DNA of 64,000 nucleotides. It comes from Limisphaerales bacterium. Its GTDB lineage: Bacteria; Verrucomicrobiota; Verrucomicrobiia; Limisphaerales; AAA164-E04. The translations under genes and the position numbers were made by a program. Under the pieces are notes generated by a model. That model was given only the letters and a program-made list of their open reading frames with translations, made no database searches and was not told the DNA's origin. The stretch lies in assembly GCA_024761205.1 (NCBI GenBank), contig JAMASS010000020.1:1-64000 (forward strand), read 5' to 3'. Shown piece by piece: positions 1 to 10,829 of the stretch. Each line of letters begins with the position of its first letter. Within the stretch, counting starts at the first letter, position 1.

Positions 1-640
1 GCGAGCTCGAATGAGGGTGATGTGGTGTTCGACCCCTTCTGTGGTTGCGCCACCACCTTGGAGGCGGCGCATAGCTTGAAACGCCGCCGGATCGGAAGCG
101 ACATCGCCATCCACGCCATCAAGCGCGTGGCTACGGCTCGTCTGCATGATCGGCTCGGATTGAAGGAAGGGGTTGACTTCACCATTGATAGCGTGCCAAG
201 CACGCTTGAAGGCGCCATTGATTTATGGAAGCGAGACGCATATCACTTCCAGAAATGGGTGGTAGAGAGGAGGTGGACGGTTTCGTCACGACGAAACGGG
301 GCATTGACGGACGCATCTACTTCGGGCGGTCAAGGAAGAAGTTGCGCTCGATGGTGTTGGAGGTGAAGGGCGGCGAGAATGTCAATATCAGCGTGGTGCG
401 CCAGTTGCGAAGCGTCTTGGAACGTGAAGAGGCCGATATGGCCGGCCTGATCCTATGCGCAATTTGAAGCCGCAGCAGAAAGCCGCCTTCAGCCGAGAGA
501 TGGCAATGGCCGGAGAGATGAAGGGCAAACACTGCCCCCGTCTGCAACTGCTGTGCGTGCCGGACATTTTGGCGGGACGCCGCTTCACATTGCCGGAGGC
601 GCCCGCCGCACGTGGGTCCAAGCAGGGGCAGCTCCCCTTC
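1..640 (+). pseudogene. DNA methylase with C-terminal nuclease-like domain, broken
   Basis: The remnant begins inside the gene at the window edge. The first frame carries the methylase motif DPFCGCATTLEAA (S-adenosylmethionine-binding DPFxG type), followed by a stretch reading AIDLWKRDAYHFQKWVVE. The reading then shifts frame near 255-270 into VDGFVTTKRGIDGRIYF and VLEVKGGENV, which resembles the Mrr/PD-(D/E)xK-like nuclease part fused behind such methylases, and shifts again near 460 into LKPQQKAAFSREMAMAG and the end of the gene. Two frameshifts make a full product impossible. Family knowledge: these proteins combine DNA methylation and cleavage functions of restriction systems. The exact type is not settled by this fragment. 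Confidence 0.7.
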
Positions 641-788
641 CCCACCGAAGTCTCTCTATGCCCAGAATTTATCGTTGCGTTCGATTTTTCGTGTTTTACG
701 TAGATTCTCGTTTTTGATTTCTTTGACGCACTTTTGTTTCACCAGATGATCCTGGACCAATTTTGCGCCTTGTAGTTTCCTATGAAAT

Positions 789-2060
789 CTAAAACCTGAG
801 CACGATCTTTACCGGGGCAAGTCGTAAACCTCGACCAAGCTGCTGTACAAAAACCGTCTTAGACTCTGTGAGTTTAATAAAGAGAAAAACCTGCACAGTT
901 AAAAAATCAACACTCTCATTAAACAAGTCCACCATAAAAGCTACGGCTAGTTCATTATTGCGGAACTTCTCTATCAAATCGTCATGATTAGGCTGTTCCA
1001 AATGAATTACGGCAGCGGGAATTTCGTTGTCCTGAAAAACGATGCTATTCTTTCGGCATGTTTGATCGAGACGAGAGTCCGATTGCTTTATCGCCGCCTC
1101 CTTTCGCAAGATACTTTCTGAGTATTGCCTCATTGCGTTCTGGAACAATCAGATGCCGTTCAAAGTCTTTTACTCTATAGCGATTTCCACGAAATCGGAT
1201 ATTCAAATAGTCAATATCATCCGTTAGACTATAGTAGGTGTAGAAAATCAAAAACACTGGCCTATGATCTTGTGGTCGGGTATTTTTATAGGCCTTATTG
1301 TAGTCAAAAGATTAAAAATATCTCTTTTGCCGAGTCTATTAGGTATTGCCATCTTCCCCAATATGAATTCGGGTTTAAAATATTCCAGAATATTTAGGTA
1401 TGTGGAGCTTTGCCCATGATGCACCTCATTAACGATTATATAACCAAAATGATCCGTAGAAAATTTTGACAAAATCACTTGTTGTTTGAGTGTGTCTTTG
1501 GATACGAATAGCATGTCACAATCCGGCTCGTTTTCTCGGATTTTTCCAGTGAAATAGCTATACTTTATTGTAGGCCATACAGTTTATTAGACTTTCAGTC
1601 CCTGCGAAAGAATATTTAGGAAGTGAACCAGAAAAGGCCTTTCCACCCTCCCGTCGAGGATCAAGGGCTGACATGAAAGTCTTGCCTGTTCCTGTGGGCA
1701 TGACAACAACAGCCTTCTGTCTTAAGGTAGAACTGCAATACATTAAGCGCCTCTGTCTGAATTTTATTCGGATCAACGGAGTATTCCGAAAGCAATTCAG
1801 GAGCTGTATTCGCAACCATTTGACGTACCGAACACATTATGATGTGTCGTCATTTTGAGTTCGCTGTAAGAATAACAGGCAAGTCGATAGTGTGCTCTTA
1901 ATATTTCATTTTGTCGAAATAGATTATCGTCAAATATTTCGTTTAGAATTATGCCTTCGGCATGATAGATTTCGCCACTAATTTCTAATGCCAGCTTGCC
2001 CTTTGTTCCATTGCAAACAAAGTCTATGCGCCGAGATTATCCTTTGCTGTCAATAAAAGA
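789..2060 (-). pseudogene. Superfamily 2 DEAD/DEAH helicase remnant
   Basis: Read on the minus strand from about 2060 downwards, successive pieces in different frames keep the order of an SF2 helicase: an N-terminal nuclease-like part (EISGEIYHAEGIILNEIF, then FDDNLFRQNEILRAHYRL), Walker A (VVMPTGTGKTF, near 1690), the DEAH-like box in YIIVNEVHHGQSSTYLNILE (D replaced by N in DEVHH), then VQQLGRGLRLAP (motif VI, near 830). Short deletions and frameshifts separate the pieces. Such helicases with a nuclease-like N-terminus are often restriction or DNA-repair related; with the neighbouring methylase remnant this may be a lost defence locus, which is inference. Confidence 0.7.
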
Positions 2061-2269
2061 ATATTGGGGTTAAATATGCTCGATGTTACTTCCGAGTATC
2101 GGATTAAAGAAATTTCTCAACAAAGAGTCGTTCAGAATCCTGAGTTGTTTTGTTTTTATGTATCTTACCTAATAGCCATAGGTAAGCGCACCAACAGCCT
2201 TTTCTGTCCGGATATTGCCAGATTGTTCTCGGCATGTGGTACTCCGTGGCCATGCTGAACTACTCCCCT

Positions 2270-2750
2270 GGTGATGCCTGTCGGCGGAACGGTGTTCTTG
2301 CAGCAGCATCTGCTTTAGTGGCGTAGCGGTTACGGTTTCCCGGATCGGGCAGGATCAATCTCCTTGATTGCGTCATCGCAAGCCTTGATTTTCGTGGACG
2401 ATGAGCACAGTAGGGCTTTGCCACCCAGGGAACTCGGTGTTATGAGATAGCTCTTCGACCCCGCACCATGCCAGCCGACGTTGAGAGCTTTTTGAATTGG
2501 GCCTTAAATGTCTGGGTCATTGAACGAGGCTTGCTCCGCATTGGCATAGTTCGGCACCAAACTGGTCAACAGGACATTCATGCTGAAACCGGCAGCGGTC
2601 AAGGTGCCAAGGCTCGCCATGAACGTCCGTTGATTGATGATGCCGTGGACACTAGCTCGAGAGATTCTCGTCATTTGTTTGGCCGTCCGAATATCATGGC
2701 AGTGAGTGCAACGCCCTGCGGTTACTCCCCTGATTACCTCCTTGGCCAAC
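2270..2750 (-). pseudogene. Dienelactone hydrolase family remnant
   Basis: The minus strand encodes RTFMASLGTLTAAGFSMNVL, a hydrophobic N-terminal export-type segment, followed by PNYANAEQASFNDPDI and a stop. Past the stop, pieces such as SYLITPSSLGGKA and, in another frame, PTVLIVHENQGL match the start of the alpha/beta-hydrolase domain of secreted dienelactone hydrolases (carboxymethylenebutenolidase family). The catalytic Cys/Ser region is not recognisable. At least one stop and two frameshifts are present in under 500 bases, so it is non-functional. Confidence 0.6.
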
Positions 2751-2844
2751 GCGGACGCTACGACCTCGTCGTCCGACTCCGGTCGAGGGAGAAAACGTTT
2801 AGAGTGGGATACAGGGGAGCCGTCGCTTGCCGGCGAAGAGGGTT

Positions 2845-3393
2845 TTAGTCGTTGTGCGCATGAGCGCTGCTTGCATCGCTTTTTGGAGTCCTCGATTGTT
2901 GATCTTGCGATCGGTTTAAAGAAAGGTCGCTACGGCTGTTAAAGCAACCGTAGACCGTTTTATCGATGTTTATGAAGGACATGGCGGAGGAGAGGTCGGG
3001 GTCGAATTGGAAACAGCGGAAGGTCCAAGTTTTCGGCTCGAACTTAGTCAGCCTAGGGCAAATTGCTCCAGAATGTCCGCTAACAACTTGTGGTGACGGA
3101 CAACCTACCCATTGGATTCTCGGCAAGACGTTCAAGGGGGGGCAGTGGAGAAGGACGATCAATGGCTTGCCGGTTTCACAACCCTTGGCTAATCCGACCT
3201 TAAAATCATGATCCAGCCGTTCTCCAGGGCCGCCTGTCGGTTCTATTCGGATGGAAAGTTCGCTTGGGAACGGTAGCGGCAGCCCGCCAATCAAAGACAA
3301 ACAGATTCGAACGATCAGTCTGCTATGTCTTTTTGGGGGCGTTATTCTTGAGACAATTTTCCAGGGAGACTTGACGGTGAGAGGGTTGGTCAT
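2845..3393 (-). pseudogene. Thioredoxin-like family protein remnant
   Basis: An open frame of about 180 codons survives, with AKGCETGKPLIVLLHC near its middle and FQFDPDLSSAMSFINIDKTV then YGCFNSRSD towards the end. This pattern (GKPLxVL plus CPxC-like site, then FDxDLS and YGRxGxRS) belongs to thioredoxin-fold proteins common in PVC bacteria. The redox CxxC is not preserved and the segment between the two blocks reads out of frame, so I call it a pseudogene although the frame stays open. It lies just downstream of the EF-hand gene remnant on the same strand and was probably in its operon. Confidence 0.5.
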
Positions 3394-4109
3394 ATTCGCC
3401 GTGGGAAAAATGTTGTCGGCCAGCTTACTTCGCGATTAGCGGATGGATAACGGTGTGTTCTCGGTAGACGGTTGGTTGGGGGGGCAATAGTAGTGTTGCT
3501 AGGCCAGAATTCCTTTGGTTTCGATGTGCTTGCACCCCGTTGACCGAGTTTTTGACCCCGAACTCCGCACTTGAAACGGACTTCAATTCGTCGCTGGAGG
3601 AGATCGCGGGTTTGGCGCACAACATTGATCTTTTCGCTCGTTGGCAGGAGCGCATTGGAGAGGTAGACACAGATTTCGGGATGGTGAGCGCAGTAGAAGG
3701 CAAATATATGGTGCCCATTCGTAAGCCTGACAGGAATCTGCGCCTTGACCCGGAGTTTTTCTATTCCTTCCGCGAGTGCCTGAGAACTTGGCACTGTAGC
3801 CCCCAAGAACTCTGAATCATGAAGTTCGTCGTCGAGCAAAAGGGTGCAGTCCTCAAGTAGTGATCGCGCGTAATCGTCACCTTCTCCTTGGCTGATGACG
3901 CCATTCTTGTCGGTGTCAACCCAACTGAGGAATTCTGGCAGCACGGCGACCCCCGGCGTGACATCGATATCAAGAATAATGGCAGCGGTCATGATGTCGA
4001 TTCGAGATGCGAGAAGGCACTCGTCAAGTCGATGCGCCCAAGCGTTCGGCGCACTGCAACAAAAAGCCAGTGCCAAAACCGTTTTGTTCAGAAAGAGGAA
4101 AGATTTCAT
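3390..4109 (-). pseudogene. Secreted EF-hand protein, 3' half frameshifted
   Basis: The product starts with a signal peptide (residues 1-25, ending NAWA) followed by HRLDECLLASRIDI. A canonical EF-hand loop lies at residues 65-76 (D-T-D-K-N-G-V-I-S-Q-G-E), predicting calcium binding in the periplasm or outside. The sequence is convincing up to about residue 180 (RQTRDLLQRRIEVRF), after which it turns into low-complexity out-of-frame sequence, so the C-terminus is lost. Its ATG overlaps the TGA of the upstream DUF3500 remnant (ATGA, 4106-4109), a sign of former translational coupling. The family, beginning with a HRLDEYL-like motif, has no known function that I can name. Confidence 0.6.
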
Positions 4110-5370
4110 TGCAAAAGTTTGGCGCCGTAGTCGTTGGTTGGATCGCGATAGATTGAATGGAGATGCTCCCTCGGGTCGCCTCCCATGCTTTGGGGGACGA
4201 GTTCAATGTGCAAGGTGGCACTTTGGATGCGGAAATAAGCGGTGCCGCCCCCGGTGATGGGCCCTGCCTAGGCGAACCAGGTTCGTTGAGATTTTCTCGG
4301 ATCTCGTTCATTCATGTTTCCGCGGCATCGCCGTGGACAATCCGCGCCCATTCGCTGATGAGATCGAGCAGCATTTCGTGTTATCTGGTCATAAACGTGA
4401 ATACCTTCACACCCTCCCGGGACGGTTATGCGTCCATCTGCGCTAGCGTCAAGTAACAGGTCACGAAATCGGGATCCGTAGGTGGCCTCCTGTTGTTGGG
4501 TTGCATTGAGCGATTGCATGAGCGCCAAGGCTTTGTTGCCTTCATTAGCCATGGGCGCATGGTCTCGCCATTTGAGGTGCAGGTGGCCGGTTGCACGGCG
4601 ATGAGTGAGGGCGTCAGCGCGCCCTCGTTGTCTTTCATCGTCAGGTTGACCACGAGGTGATGCCTGCCGAACTGGACGATTCCAGGGTTCGGTCACGGAC
4701 GGCGTGCCAAGAAATGAAAGATAGTACTCGTCTTCACTGAACCTCAGACGTTCCCGTCCGCCGTCTTGGGTTCGAAGGAGTTCGTCGCCATCAAAGATTG
4801 CTTTGATTTTCTCGAATCCTCCGAAATTAAGGAGTGCTTGCAAGAGGTTCCACATCACATCAGTTCAGATCGCTCACGTGCAGCTCATTGTGCTGAAAGA
4901 GGCTGGTGGGGAGGTTCGACCATTTTCTCAACTGCCTGGTATCATCAATAGGATAGATGAGGTCTTGCCATTGCGTGTCATCCAGAGTTTCGAGGGTCTC
5001 AGCCGCGGACAGGATATTATCCGTGGTGCTCGCGCCATCGGTCCTTTCAACGGCCCGAAAGAACCTCTGATTGTTTCAGGGACATCATCTGCAATGATGG
5101 TTGGCTCGCTGCCAAGGGTTAGATTGGTCACTGGCGTTCAATCCCGAAGGTTGTCGCTTCTTTTTAGCTGAGCGTCTTGATTGGAGTTACCGCTCAGACT
5201 GCTCTCAGCTCGATCTTGAAGATCAAGCCTAATGGTGATGACAGTGGCTGCGATGCCAACGGCTGGTAGGGTCGGCCAAGCGTCAGGGGGTGCATTAGTG
5301 CGGCAATATCTGGTCGGTGTCTGTGCATAAAACTCTTTCTGCGTTTCTCTGTCGGCCAAGCTAGCCATTG
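4106..5370 (-). pseudogene. DUF3500 protein remnant, minus-strand copy
   Basis: Pieces in all three minus frames rebuild a DUF3500 protein in order: GFEKIKAIFDGDELLRTQDG, FSEDEYYLSFLGTPSVTEPW, VQFGGHHLVVNLTM, LTPSLIAVQPATCTSNGETM, NKALALMQSLNATQQQEA, SRFRDLLL, ending NDYGAKLLQ and TGA at 4106-4108. The N-terminal third (about 4900-5370) is the worst preserved. At least six frameshifts are needed. DUF3500 proteins are secreted proteins of unknown function. The plus-strand copy at 6690-7338 is clearly homologous. The stop overlaps the start of the EF-hand gene. Confidence 0.75.
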
Positions 5371-5548
5371 GGCGCCCGCAATGTCATGTTAAGGAGTGTT
5401 AAGGACAAGCGTCCGTCTGGAGCAGTCGCAGCATTAGTCATCCTTGATTCGCCCACCCTAAGGCCACTGACTCCCCCTTGCACGCAACGAGAAGGGAGAC
5501 ATTGAAGGTGACCGACAAAGCCTTCAACCCTCGCTAGTCCTGGTCAAC

Positions 5549-6016
5549 TTAGATTCTGAAACAGTAGCCCTCGCCCCAAACGGTCTGAATGTGTTTTGGG
5601 ATATTCGGACATTCCTCTAGTTTCTTTCGAAGCCACGCGATGTGCACATCCACCGTGCGGATAGTGATGTGCGTTTGCTTGGGCCAAACTAGTTTGAGTA
5701 ATCTTTCTCGGGACATCACTTGGCCCCGATGATTGACGAGTTGTCGAAGGAACTCCGCCTCCTTGCTGGTCAGCCGAAGCTCCTCGCCGTCACGCTGAAA
5801 ACTGGTCGTGCCGAAGTCAGCCGTAATTCGTCCGAACTTTAGCTGTGTTACCGGCGTCAATCCGGCCTTCTGAGTCCGTCGGAGCAGGGCCTCGACCCGA
5901 GCCAAGAGCTCTTCTGGATCAAAAGGTTTGGCAAGATAGTCGTCCGCCCCCCGTGCGAAGGCCAACCACCCGGTCGGCAACCTGTCCCCGAGCGGCAATA
6001 TCCACTCGGAAAACAC
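5549..6016 (-). pseudogene. OmpR/PhoB-type response regulator, receiver domain deleted
   Basis: The 3' part is well preserved: the end of the receiver domain (ADDYLAKPFDPEELLARVEA, with the conserved lysine of the K-P motif) and a complete winged-helix output domain (LTSKEAEFLRQLVNHRGQVM, RTVDVHIAWLRKKLEE, IQTVWGEGYCFRI). The phosphate-accepting aspartate and the first two thirds of the receiver are gone. Upstream, the reading runs straight into the sensor kinase remnant: ARGQVADRVVGLRTGG belongs to the regulator but sits in the kinase frame, so a deletion fused the two genes near 6015 and a one-base insertion in a G run near 5950 split the regulator. Confidence 0.75.
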
Positions 6017-6690
6017 GCTGACTGTCGCCGACCTCTTCTTGTCTCACGCTGATACCTATCCAACCACCGGACGCTCCGTGTTTCGCCGCATTGATCACAA
6101 GATTGCAGAAGGCTCGGGTCAGTGCCGCCGCATCACCAACGACGAAAATCTCTGAAAGACTCGGGTGCGACATCCATTCTAACGTGCACCCTGCCTGTTC
6201 CACTTCGCGGCCACTTGACTCGACAGCAGCATCAAGCACAGCGTAAAGAGGGAGTCGTTCGCCCTGGCTAGGCGCTGCAGTTGTGCCTCCCCGCCGTGCG
6301 AACGCCAACACATGTTCCACTAACTCCGAGAGTTCCTGAACATGTTTGTCGATGAGTCCCGCATAGCGCCTCACTCGGTCGGGATGTTTGACAATGCCCG
6401 TCTTCAAGTTATGAGCTGCCCCACTGATCACCGCAAGCGGAGTTCTCAACTCGTGGGAGACGGTGGCAACGAATCGCATCTGTTCCGCCGCGAGTTGTCG
6501 GCGACGTCGGGTCACTTGGACGAGGAAGACGCCGGTGGCAAGAATGAGCGCGTTCAGAAATAGGGGAAAGGATAAAATTACGCCAACGAGCATGACCAAC
6601 CATTTCCACAGCCATAAACGGTCGTCTCCATACTTCCAATAACCATAGCGGCTTGCCTTTCTGTCCGCCCCGGCCACTTATATTGGCCAG
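6005..6690 (-). pseudogene. Sensor histidine kinase, both ends lost
   Basis: Visible are one membrane segment (about 24 residues around LVMLVGVILSFPLFLNALIL), a dimerisation domain with the H-box FVATVSHELRTPLAVISGAA, and the N-box LVINAAKHGASGGWIGISV. The G-boxes of the ATP-binding domain are missing because the sequence passes after FRVDIAARG into the response regulator remnant. The N-terminal sensing part is also lost; the 5' end abuts the truncated DUF3500 copy near 6690 on the opposite strand. Order kinase then regulator suggests a former two-component operon. Non-functional. Confidence 0.75.
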
Positions 6691-7338
6691 TGGTTTAGCT
6701 CTCATTTTTGGCCGGGACGAGTACTATATCTCTATTCTAGGCGAGCCATCTCCTATAGATCCCTGGATGTTACAGTTTGGAGGACACCATTTAGCCATTA
6801 ACGTAATGATCAAAGGAAGCGAAGGCATTCTCACGCCCTCGCTCATCGCGGTTCAGCCGGCGCGATTTTCTTGGAATGGGAAAACGGTTGAGCCAATGGC
6901 CGACGAAGTGGACAAGGCACTTGCCCTGATGCAATCGCTAGATGCGGAACAACGCGAGGCCGCAATTCTTAGTTCTCGCTTTCGTGATCTCGTCCTGGGT
7001 GCAGGAGAAGACGGAAGAAAGATCGCCTCGGAGGGAGTGAAAGTATCCACATTTACAACCAAACAGCGTGACATGTTGCTTGATCTCATTGGTGAATGGG
7101 CGAGAATTGTGCACGAAGACGCAGCCAAAAAGAGAATGAATGAGATCCGCGAAAAGCTGGATGAAAGCTGGTTTGCATGGGCAGGCCCGGTGGCTGAGGG
7201 CAGGGCGGCCTACTATCGGATTCAGGGCCCAACGCTGCATATTGAGTCGCTCCTCAAAACATGGGCGGCGACGGGCAACACATTCATTCCATTTACCGAG
7301 ATCCGACCAATGATTACGGGGTCAAACTGATGCGTTGA
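6690..7338 (+). pseudogene. DUF3500 protein, 5'-truncated plus-strand copy
   Basis: The coding sequence is clean from FGRDEYYISILGEPS through MLQFGGHHLAINVMIKG, LTPSLIAVQPARFSWNGKTV and FAWAGPVAEGRAAYYRIQGP. A single-base change near 7250 shifts the frame; in the next frame the normal end NMGGDGQHIHSIYRDPTNDY is found, with the stop at 7336-7338. The N-terminal half of the family is absent: the gene begins abruptly at a junction with the histidine kinase remnant. It is homologous to the copy at 4106-5370 and less decayed. Confidence 0.75.
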
Positions 7339-7559
7339 CATTGATCCGAGCAACGGTTGCCCACGGCTGGGGCCTGTGTGGTTAGCGATCGAGGAAGACC
7401 AGCTGCTCTAGTAGTGGATTGACCATCGCGAAACACCTATTTTAGCAGTAGGTGTCAGCTCAAATTTCATTGCTCCCTGATCGGAATACCGTAAGGGACG
7501 GCGACTCTCGAGCACGCTCGACCAACCGTATCAACGTTGTCTGCGAGTGCGGTTTTCGA

Positions 7560-8342
7560 TGAAGGCGTGGTATTGTTTCTTTGTCGTCGTTTTGGTGGTT
7601 AGGGCCGCTGTCGGCCCAACGGTCAAGGCGGACCGTGAATTGGGTGCAATCCTGTGTTGGGAACTCGCGATTTCGGAATCGCTGGTGACGGGTATCGGTT
7701 TGGAGGCGATCTTCGAATAGGTGATTTGAACGGGGATGGCCGCTGCGATTTTCTTGTCTACCGCTGTGTGCATGGCACTTCCGAGCAACACGCATCGGGG
7801 AGGGTTAATCTTTTTGGGTGCCTTTGATTTGGACGGCAACGTCTTGTGGCAGACAGGGACGGGTAGTCGGCCGGCATCCGTGTCGGTGGGCGATGCTCTC
7901 GGGGACGGGGCAGCGAACATGGGTTGCTTTTGGCATCGGCCCTCTGGCTAGGTGTCTGCCGATTGGAAAAGCCTAGCGGACGTGGTGATACAGATTCGCG
8001 ACGGACAGACCGTGGCGGTAGTGCGGGAATCGACGATTAAGGGAGACCGCGTCGCTTGCGAGAGCCCTAGGGCAGGGACGGGGTTTATCAACGGTTGTCG
8101 ATCGCTAATTTTCGAGGCACGCCTTAACCACTCAATGTGGTGATCAAGTTGGGAGATCAGGCCCGCCCGGATGACGTTGAGTCGTCGGATCATCGTCTTG
8201 GTTCGGCCGTTTCTTTGCTTTTTGTTTCTGAGATTTCCTTTGAGGGCCCTATCCTGGGTGTTTTTGAAGTTATCTCCGTTGGTCCCGAAGGGAATGATGG
8301 TGCAGGGCGTGTCGGTTTGTTTGATCACCATGAATTCATCTA
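7560..8342 (+). pseudogene. FG-GAP-type repeat protein remnant
   Basis: The reading starts with a signal-peptide-like stretch (MKAWYCFFVVVLVVRAAVG), then shifts to a calcium-binding FG-GAP/VCBS-like motif IGDLNGDGRCDFLVYRCVHG near 7720. Later pieces are FDLDGNVLWQTGTGSRPAS, GDALGDGAANM, ADWKSLADVVIQIRDGQT and VIKLGD. These are typical of secreted beta-propeller proteins with repeated DxNxDG loops. Several stops and shifts interrupt it and the C-terminal two thirds expected for the family are missing. Confidence 0.5.
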
Positions 8343-8399
8343 GCCGACACTGAAGCCGTCGTCGAGCATTCCCGTATCACTCGGAATCGCTGACTACGC

Positions 8400-9050
8400 T
8401 CATGCTGTCGCGAGATTTATTGCTGACGATCGGGGCATCATAAAAGCGGCCGTCCGCGTGCAAGCAAAACTGCGTTTGCCGTCGCGCAGGTAAAAATCCC
8501 CCAATTGATTGACCAAGCTCCCCGCGGTTCCATTGTTTCCGGTGAAAATCACCAGTGTGGTTTCGTCGAGTCCGAGTTCTTCGAGTTTGCCTAACAGCCT
8601 ACCGACTATCGCATCCATATAGTGGACCATTTGCCCGGCGATGCGCCTTTTCTTTCCAAGGCCTTTTGGGTATTGCGCTTCAGCCGCTTTCTAATCACCG
8701 GGAGGCATGATCAACGGGCTGTGAATCAGGTCCATGGGCAAAGTAGGCAAAGAACGGACGCTTTCGATTGCGCTCCATGAAATACAATCAGAAAATCGCA
8801 ATAGTAATTCGGACCAAAGATTTCTTCGCTTTGCTTCTTGTATTTCCCAGTTTGAGCCCTTCAGCAGCTACGCGATCCAGGTGCGGCGTCGAGTAGACCG
8901 CATTGCCGTAGCAAGCTAGGTTTTCTGCGCTCAGATCATCGGCCATGATGATGAGGATGTTTGGCTGCTTCCCCGGATCGATCCGGTCAAAGCGAACGAA
9001 CCCGGAAGAATCAACCCGAGAAAGCAAATTGCCGTGCTAGTTTCCTTTTG
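8400..9050 (-). pseudogene. Sulfatase remnant
   Basis: The N-terminal part (KQPNILIIMADDLSAENLAC and YGNAVYSTPHLDRVAAEGLK) is the standard sulfatase opening, including the metal-binding DD pair. A middle piece reads FAYFPMDLIHSPLIMPP after frame changes, and the later piece HYMDAIVGRLLGKLEELGLD, then TTLVIFTGNNGT, is the family motif near the metal site with N in place of D. The CxPSR active-site segment, where cysteine is converted to formylglycine, has been deleted, so no activity is possible. About 210 residues remain of a usual 450 or more. Confidence 0.75.
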
Positions 9051-9368
9051 CTCGGGACAGATGCCTGGCCGCCTATTGTTCCGCCAGCCGCTTCTCTGTT
9101 TCTCGGTAATTTGGTCGAGTGTGAGATTTCCGGTCCTGGGGCTCCTGCTTCTGTTGGGAAGTGTTCAGTTTCCGATTTCTGCCTAGCACTGTCGATCCGA
9201 AGCAATTCTGTTGGCAAACGAAGTTGCTTCGTAGTAGGCACTCTAAAAGCACCATTCCATGGGTGCAAATCGAGTAATCGGTGAGTGCCTGCGGGCGGTT
9301 GATTGGCGCTCTCGTTCCGACGTGAGAGACCTTGGCCATTGGTAGTTGTGTGCCAAAGTGAAGCTGAA

Positions 9369-10030
9369 TCAGCGGCTTTGGGATAAATCGAGAGAGGTCG
9401 CTCCGGGCCATTGTGGGAGGTCAAATCTCGGCAGATGGGACATAAAGCGTTCGACCGGGTGCCTCAGGTCTCTAGTCGGCCTACGGACGTTGGAGGCGTT
9501 CTCGGCGGTCGGTACGCTCACGGCTGCTGGGTTGGGCACCAATTCGGACCACCATAACTTCTGTCGCGACCCGGGAGGAATCCCTGAAAACCGCTGGGCT
9601 ATTGCTTCAGCTTCCTTCTTGTCGATGGCATCATCTTGGTTGGTGTCGGCTCGGTCTAAGATTCGCCGCATGAACTGAGGGGAGATCGTCTTGGATCACC
9701 TTGCCGTCTTCGTTGGCATATTGCCCATGATGCGCAACTAGATTGAATCCACCACCCGTACTCATTGCCGGCAATCTCCTGCTTGAGCATCGCTTGGATT
9801 TCGGCCTTATGGCGACCCATTGTTGCCGGCATCCGCTCGCTTCGTCAAACTCATGAATTGCCCCGGCAACTCGCGGGTCGTCGGATGCTGACCTTGATTT
9901 CTGTCCAGGCTAGGCCTCGAGAAAACGCTGTTTGTGAGCGGTGTTATTCGATGCTCCCTCTTTGGCTAGCGACGGGACGGTCGTGAGGGCAATCGCCACG
10001 GCAGCAACGACGAGTTGTTTCGGGTTCATA
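9369..10030 (-). pseudogene. Secreted EF-hand repeat protein remnant
   Basis: A signal peptide is seen at the 5' end (MNPKQLVVAAVAIALTTVPS, then LAKEG) at about 10030. The 3' part has an EF-hand, RADTNQDDAIDKKEAEAIAQ, near 9640. The region between reads in mixed frames. Such short secreted EF-hand proteins sit near sulfatases and DUF1501 genes in PVC genomes. Sequence from 9050 to 9369 on either strand gives no recognisable product. Confidence 0.5.
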
Positions 10031-10074
10031 AGCTTTCTCTCTCGCTTCTTATCATTCAATTTCCTGCCTAGTGT

Positions 10075-10774
10075 CGATTGTCAAAGCCACTCATCTGGAG
10101 TTTCGCAATCCTGCCTTGGATCGTGCCGTTCTTCAATTCTTCGGCAGTTCTTCCGAGAACGGCGTCGAATTTGGCGTTGAGGACATCAATCTTTGATCCG
10201 AGGATCGATTCCCAAGCTAACAGGTTACTCACCTACCAACAGAGGCCATCGCAAAGATTATCCTTGTGGCCGTTAATGAGCATTTGGGTGGTGAAAATTC
10301 ATTGGCCGTTTTTGCTTACCGCAAAATGAATGTGAGGCGTCCGCAATACTCCGAGAATGGGTTTAATCGTGCGGAAGTAATAGTGACTCTGCGAATCGGT
10401 CAGGAAACGGTCATAGCCTTGGAAATTGGTGTTGTGTCCCTCGGGATTGCATCCGTTGGCGTGCAGTAGGAGGCGGTGCCGTCCACTTGCCAGATTTCGA
10501 CGAACGCATTGCGGATGAGAGCATCGCTGGTGCTAAACACGTGGCTATGGAGATAGGTCACTTCGTCAACAGCAGGCATAATGGAGTCGTTGACGATCAG
10601 CAGGTCGTTGTCGGTGTTGAGCAGCATTTTGTCTGGAGAGAGCGGCCCTTCAGCGGTGTCCGGCGTTTGCACGAGATGCTCTGCAAAGAGACCTAGTGTG
10701 GTGAACAGGGTAAAGCCAAGTGCGCTTTGCCCCAGGAAGTTCCGTCGATCACAGATCGGACTGAGCTGGTTCAT
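10075..10774 (-). pseudogene. Intradiol ring-cleavage dioxygenase-like remnant
   Basis: The N-terminal 90 residues are well kept: a twin-arginine signal (DRRNFLGQSALGFTLFTTLG), then TPDTAEGPLSPDKM and SDALIRNAFVEIWQVDG, the opening of protocatechuate 3,4-dioxygenase-like proteins, where a tyrosine ligand usually follows. After a frameshift the pieces SHYYFRTIKPI and RTPHIHFAVSK keep the HIHF histidine motif that binds iron in this family. Several further frame changes run to about 10075. Former exported dioxygenase; substrate unknown. Confidence 0.7.
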
Positions 10775-10829
10775 GGTATCTTTTGAATCGTTTTAGTTGG
10801 GCTTGTGAAACAGTTTAAGGGATCACTTG

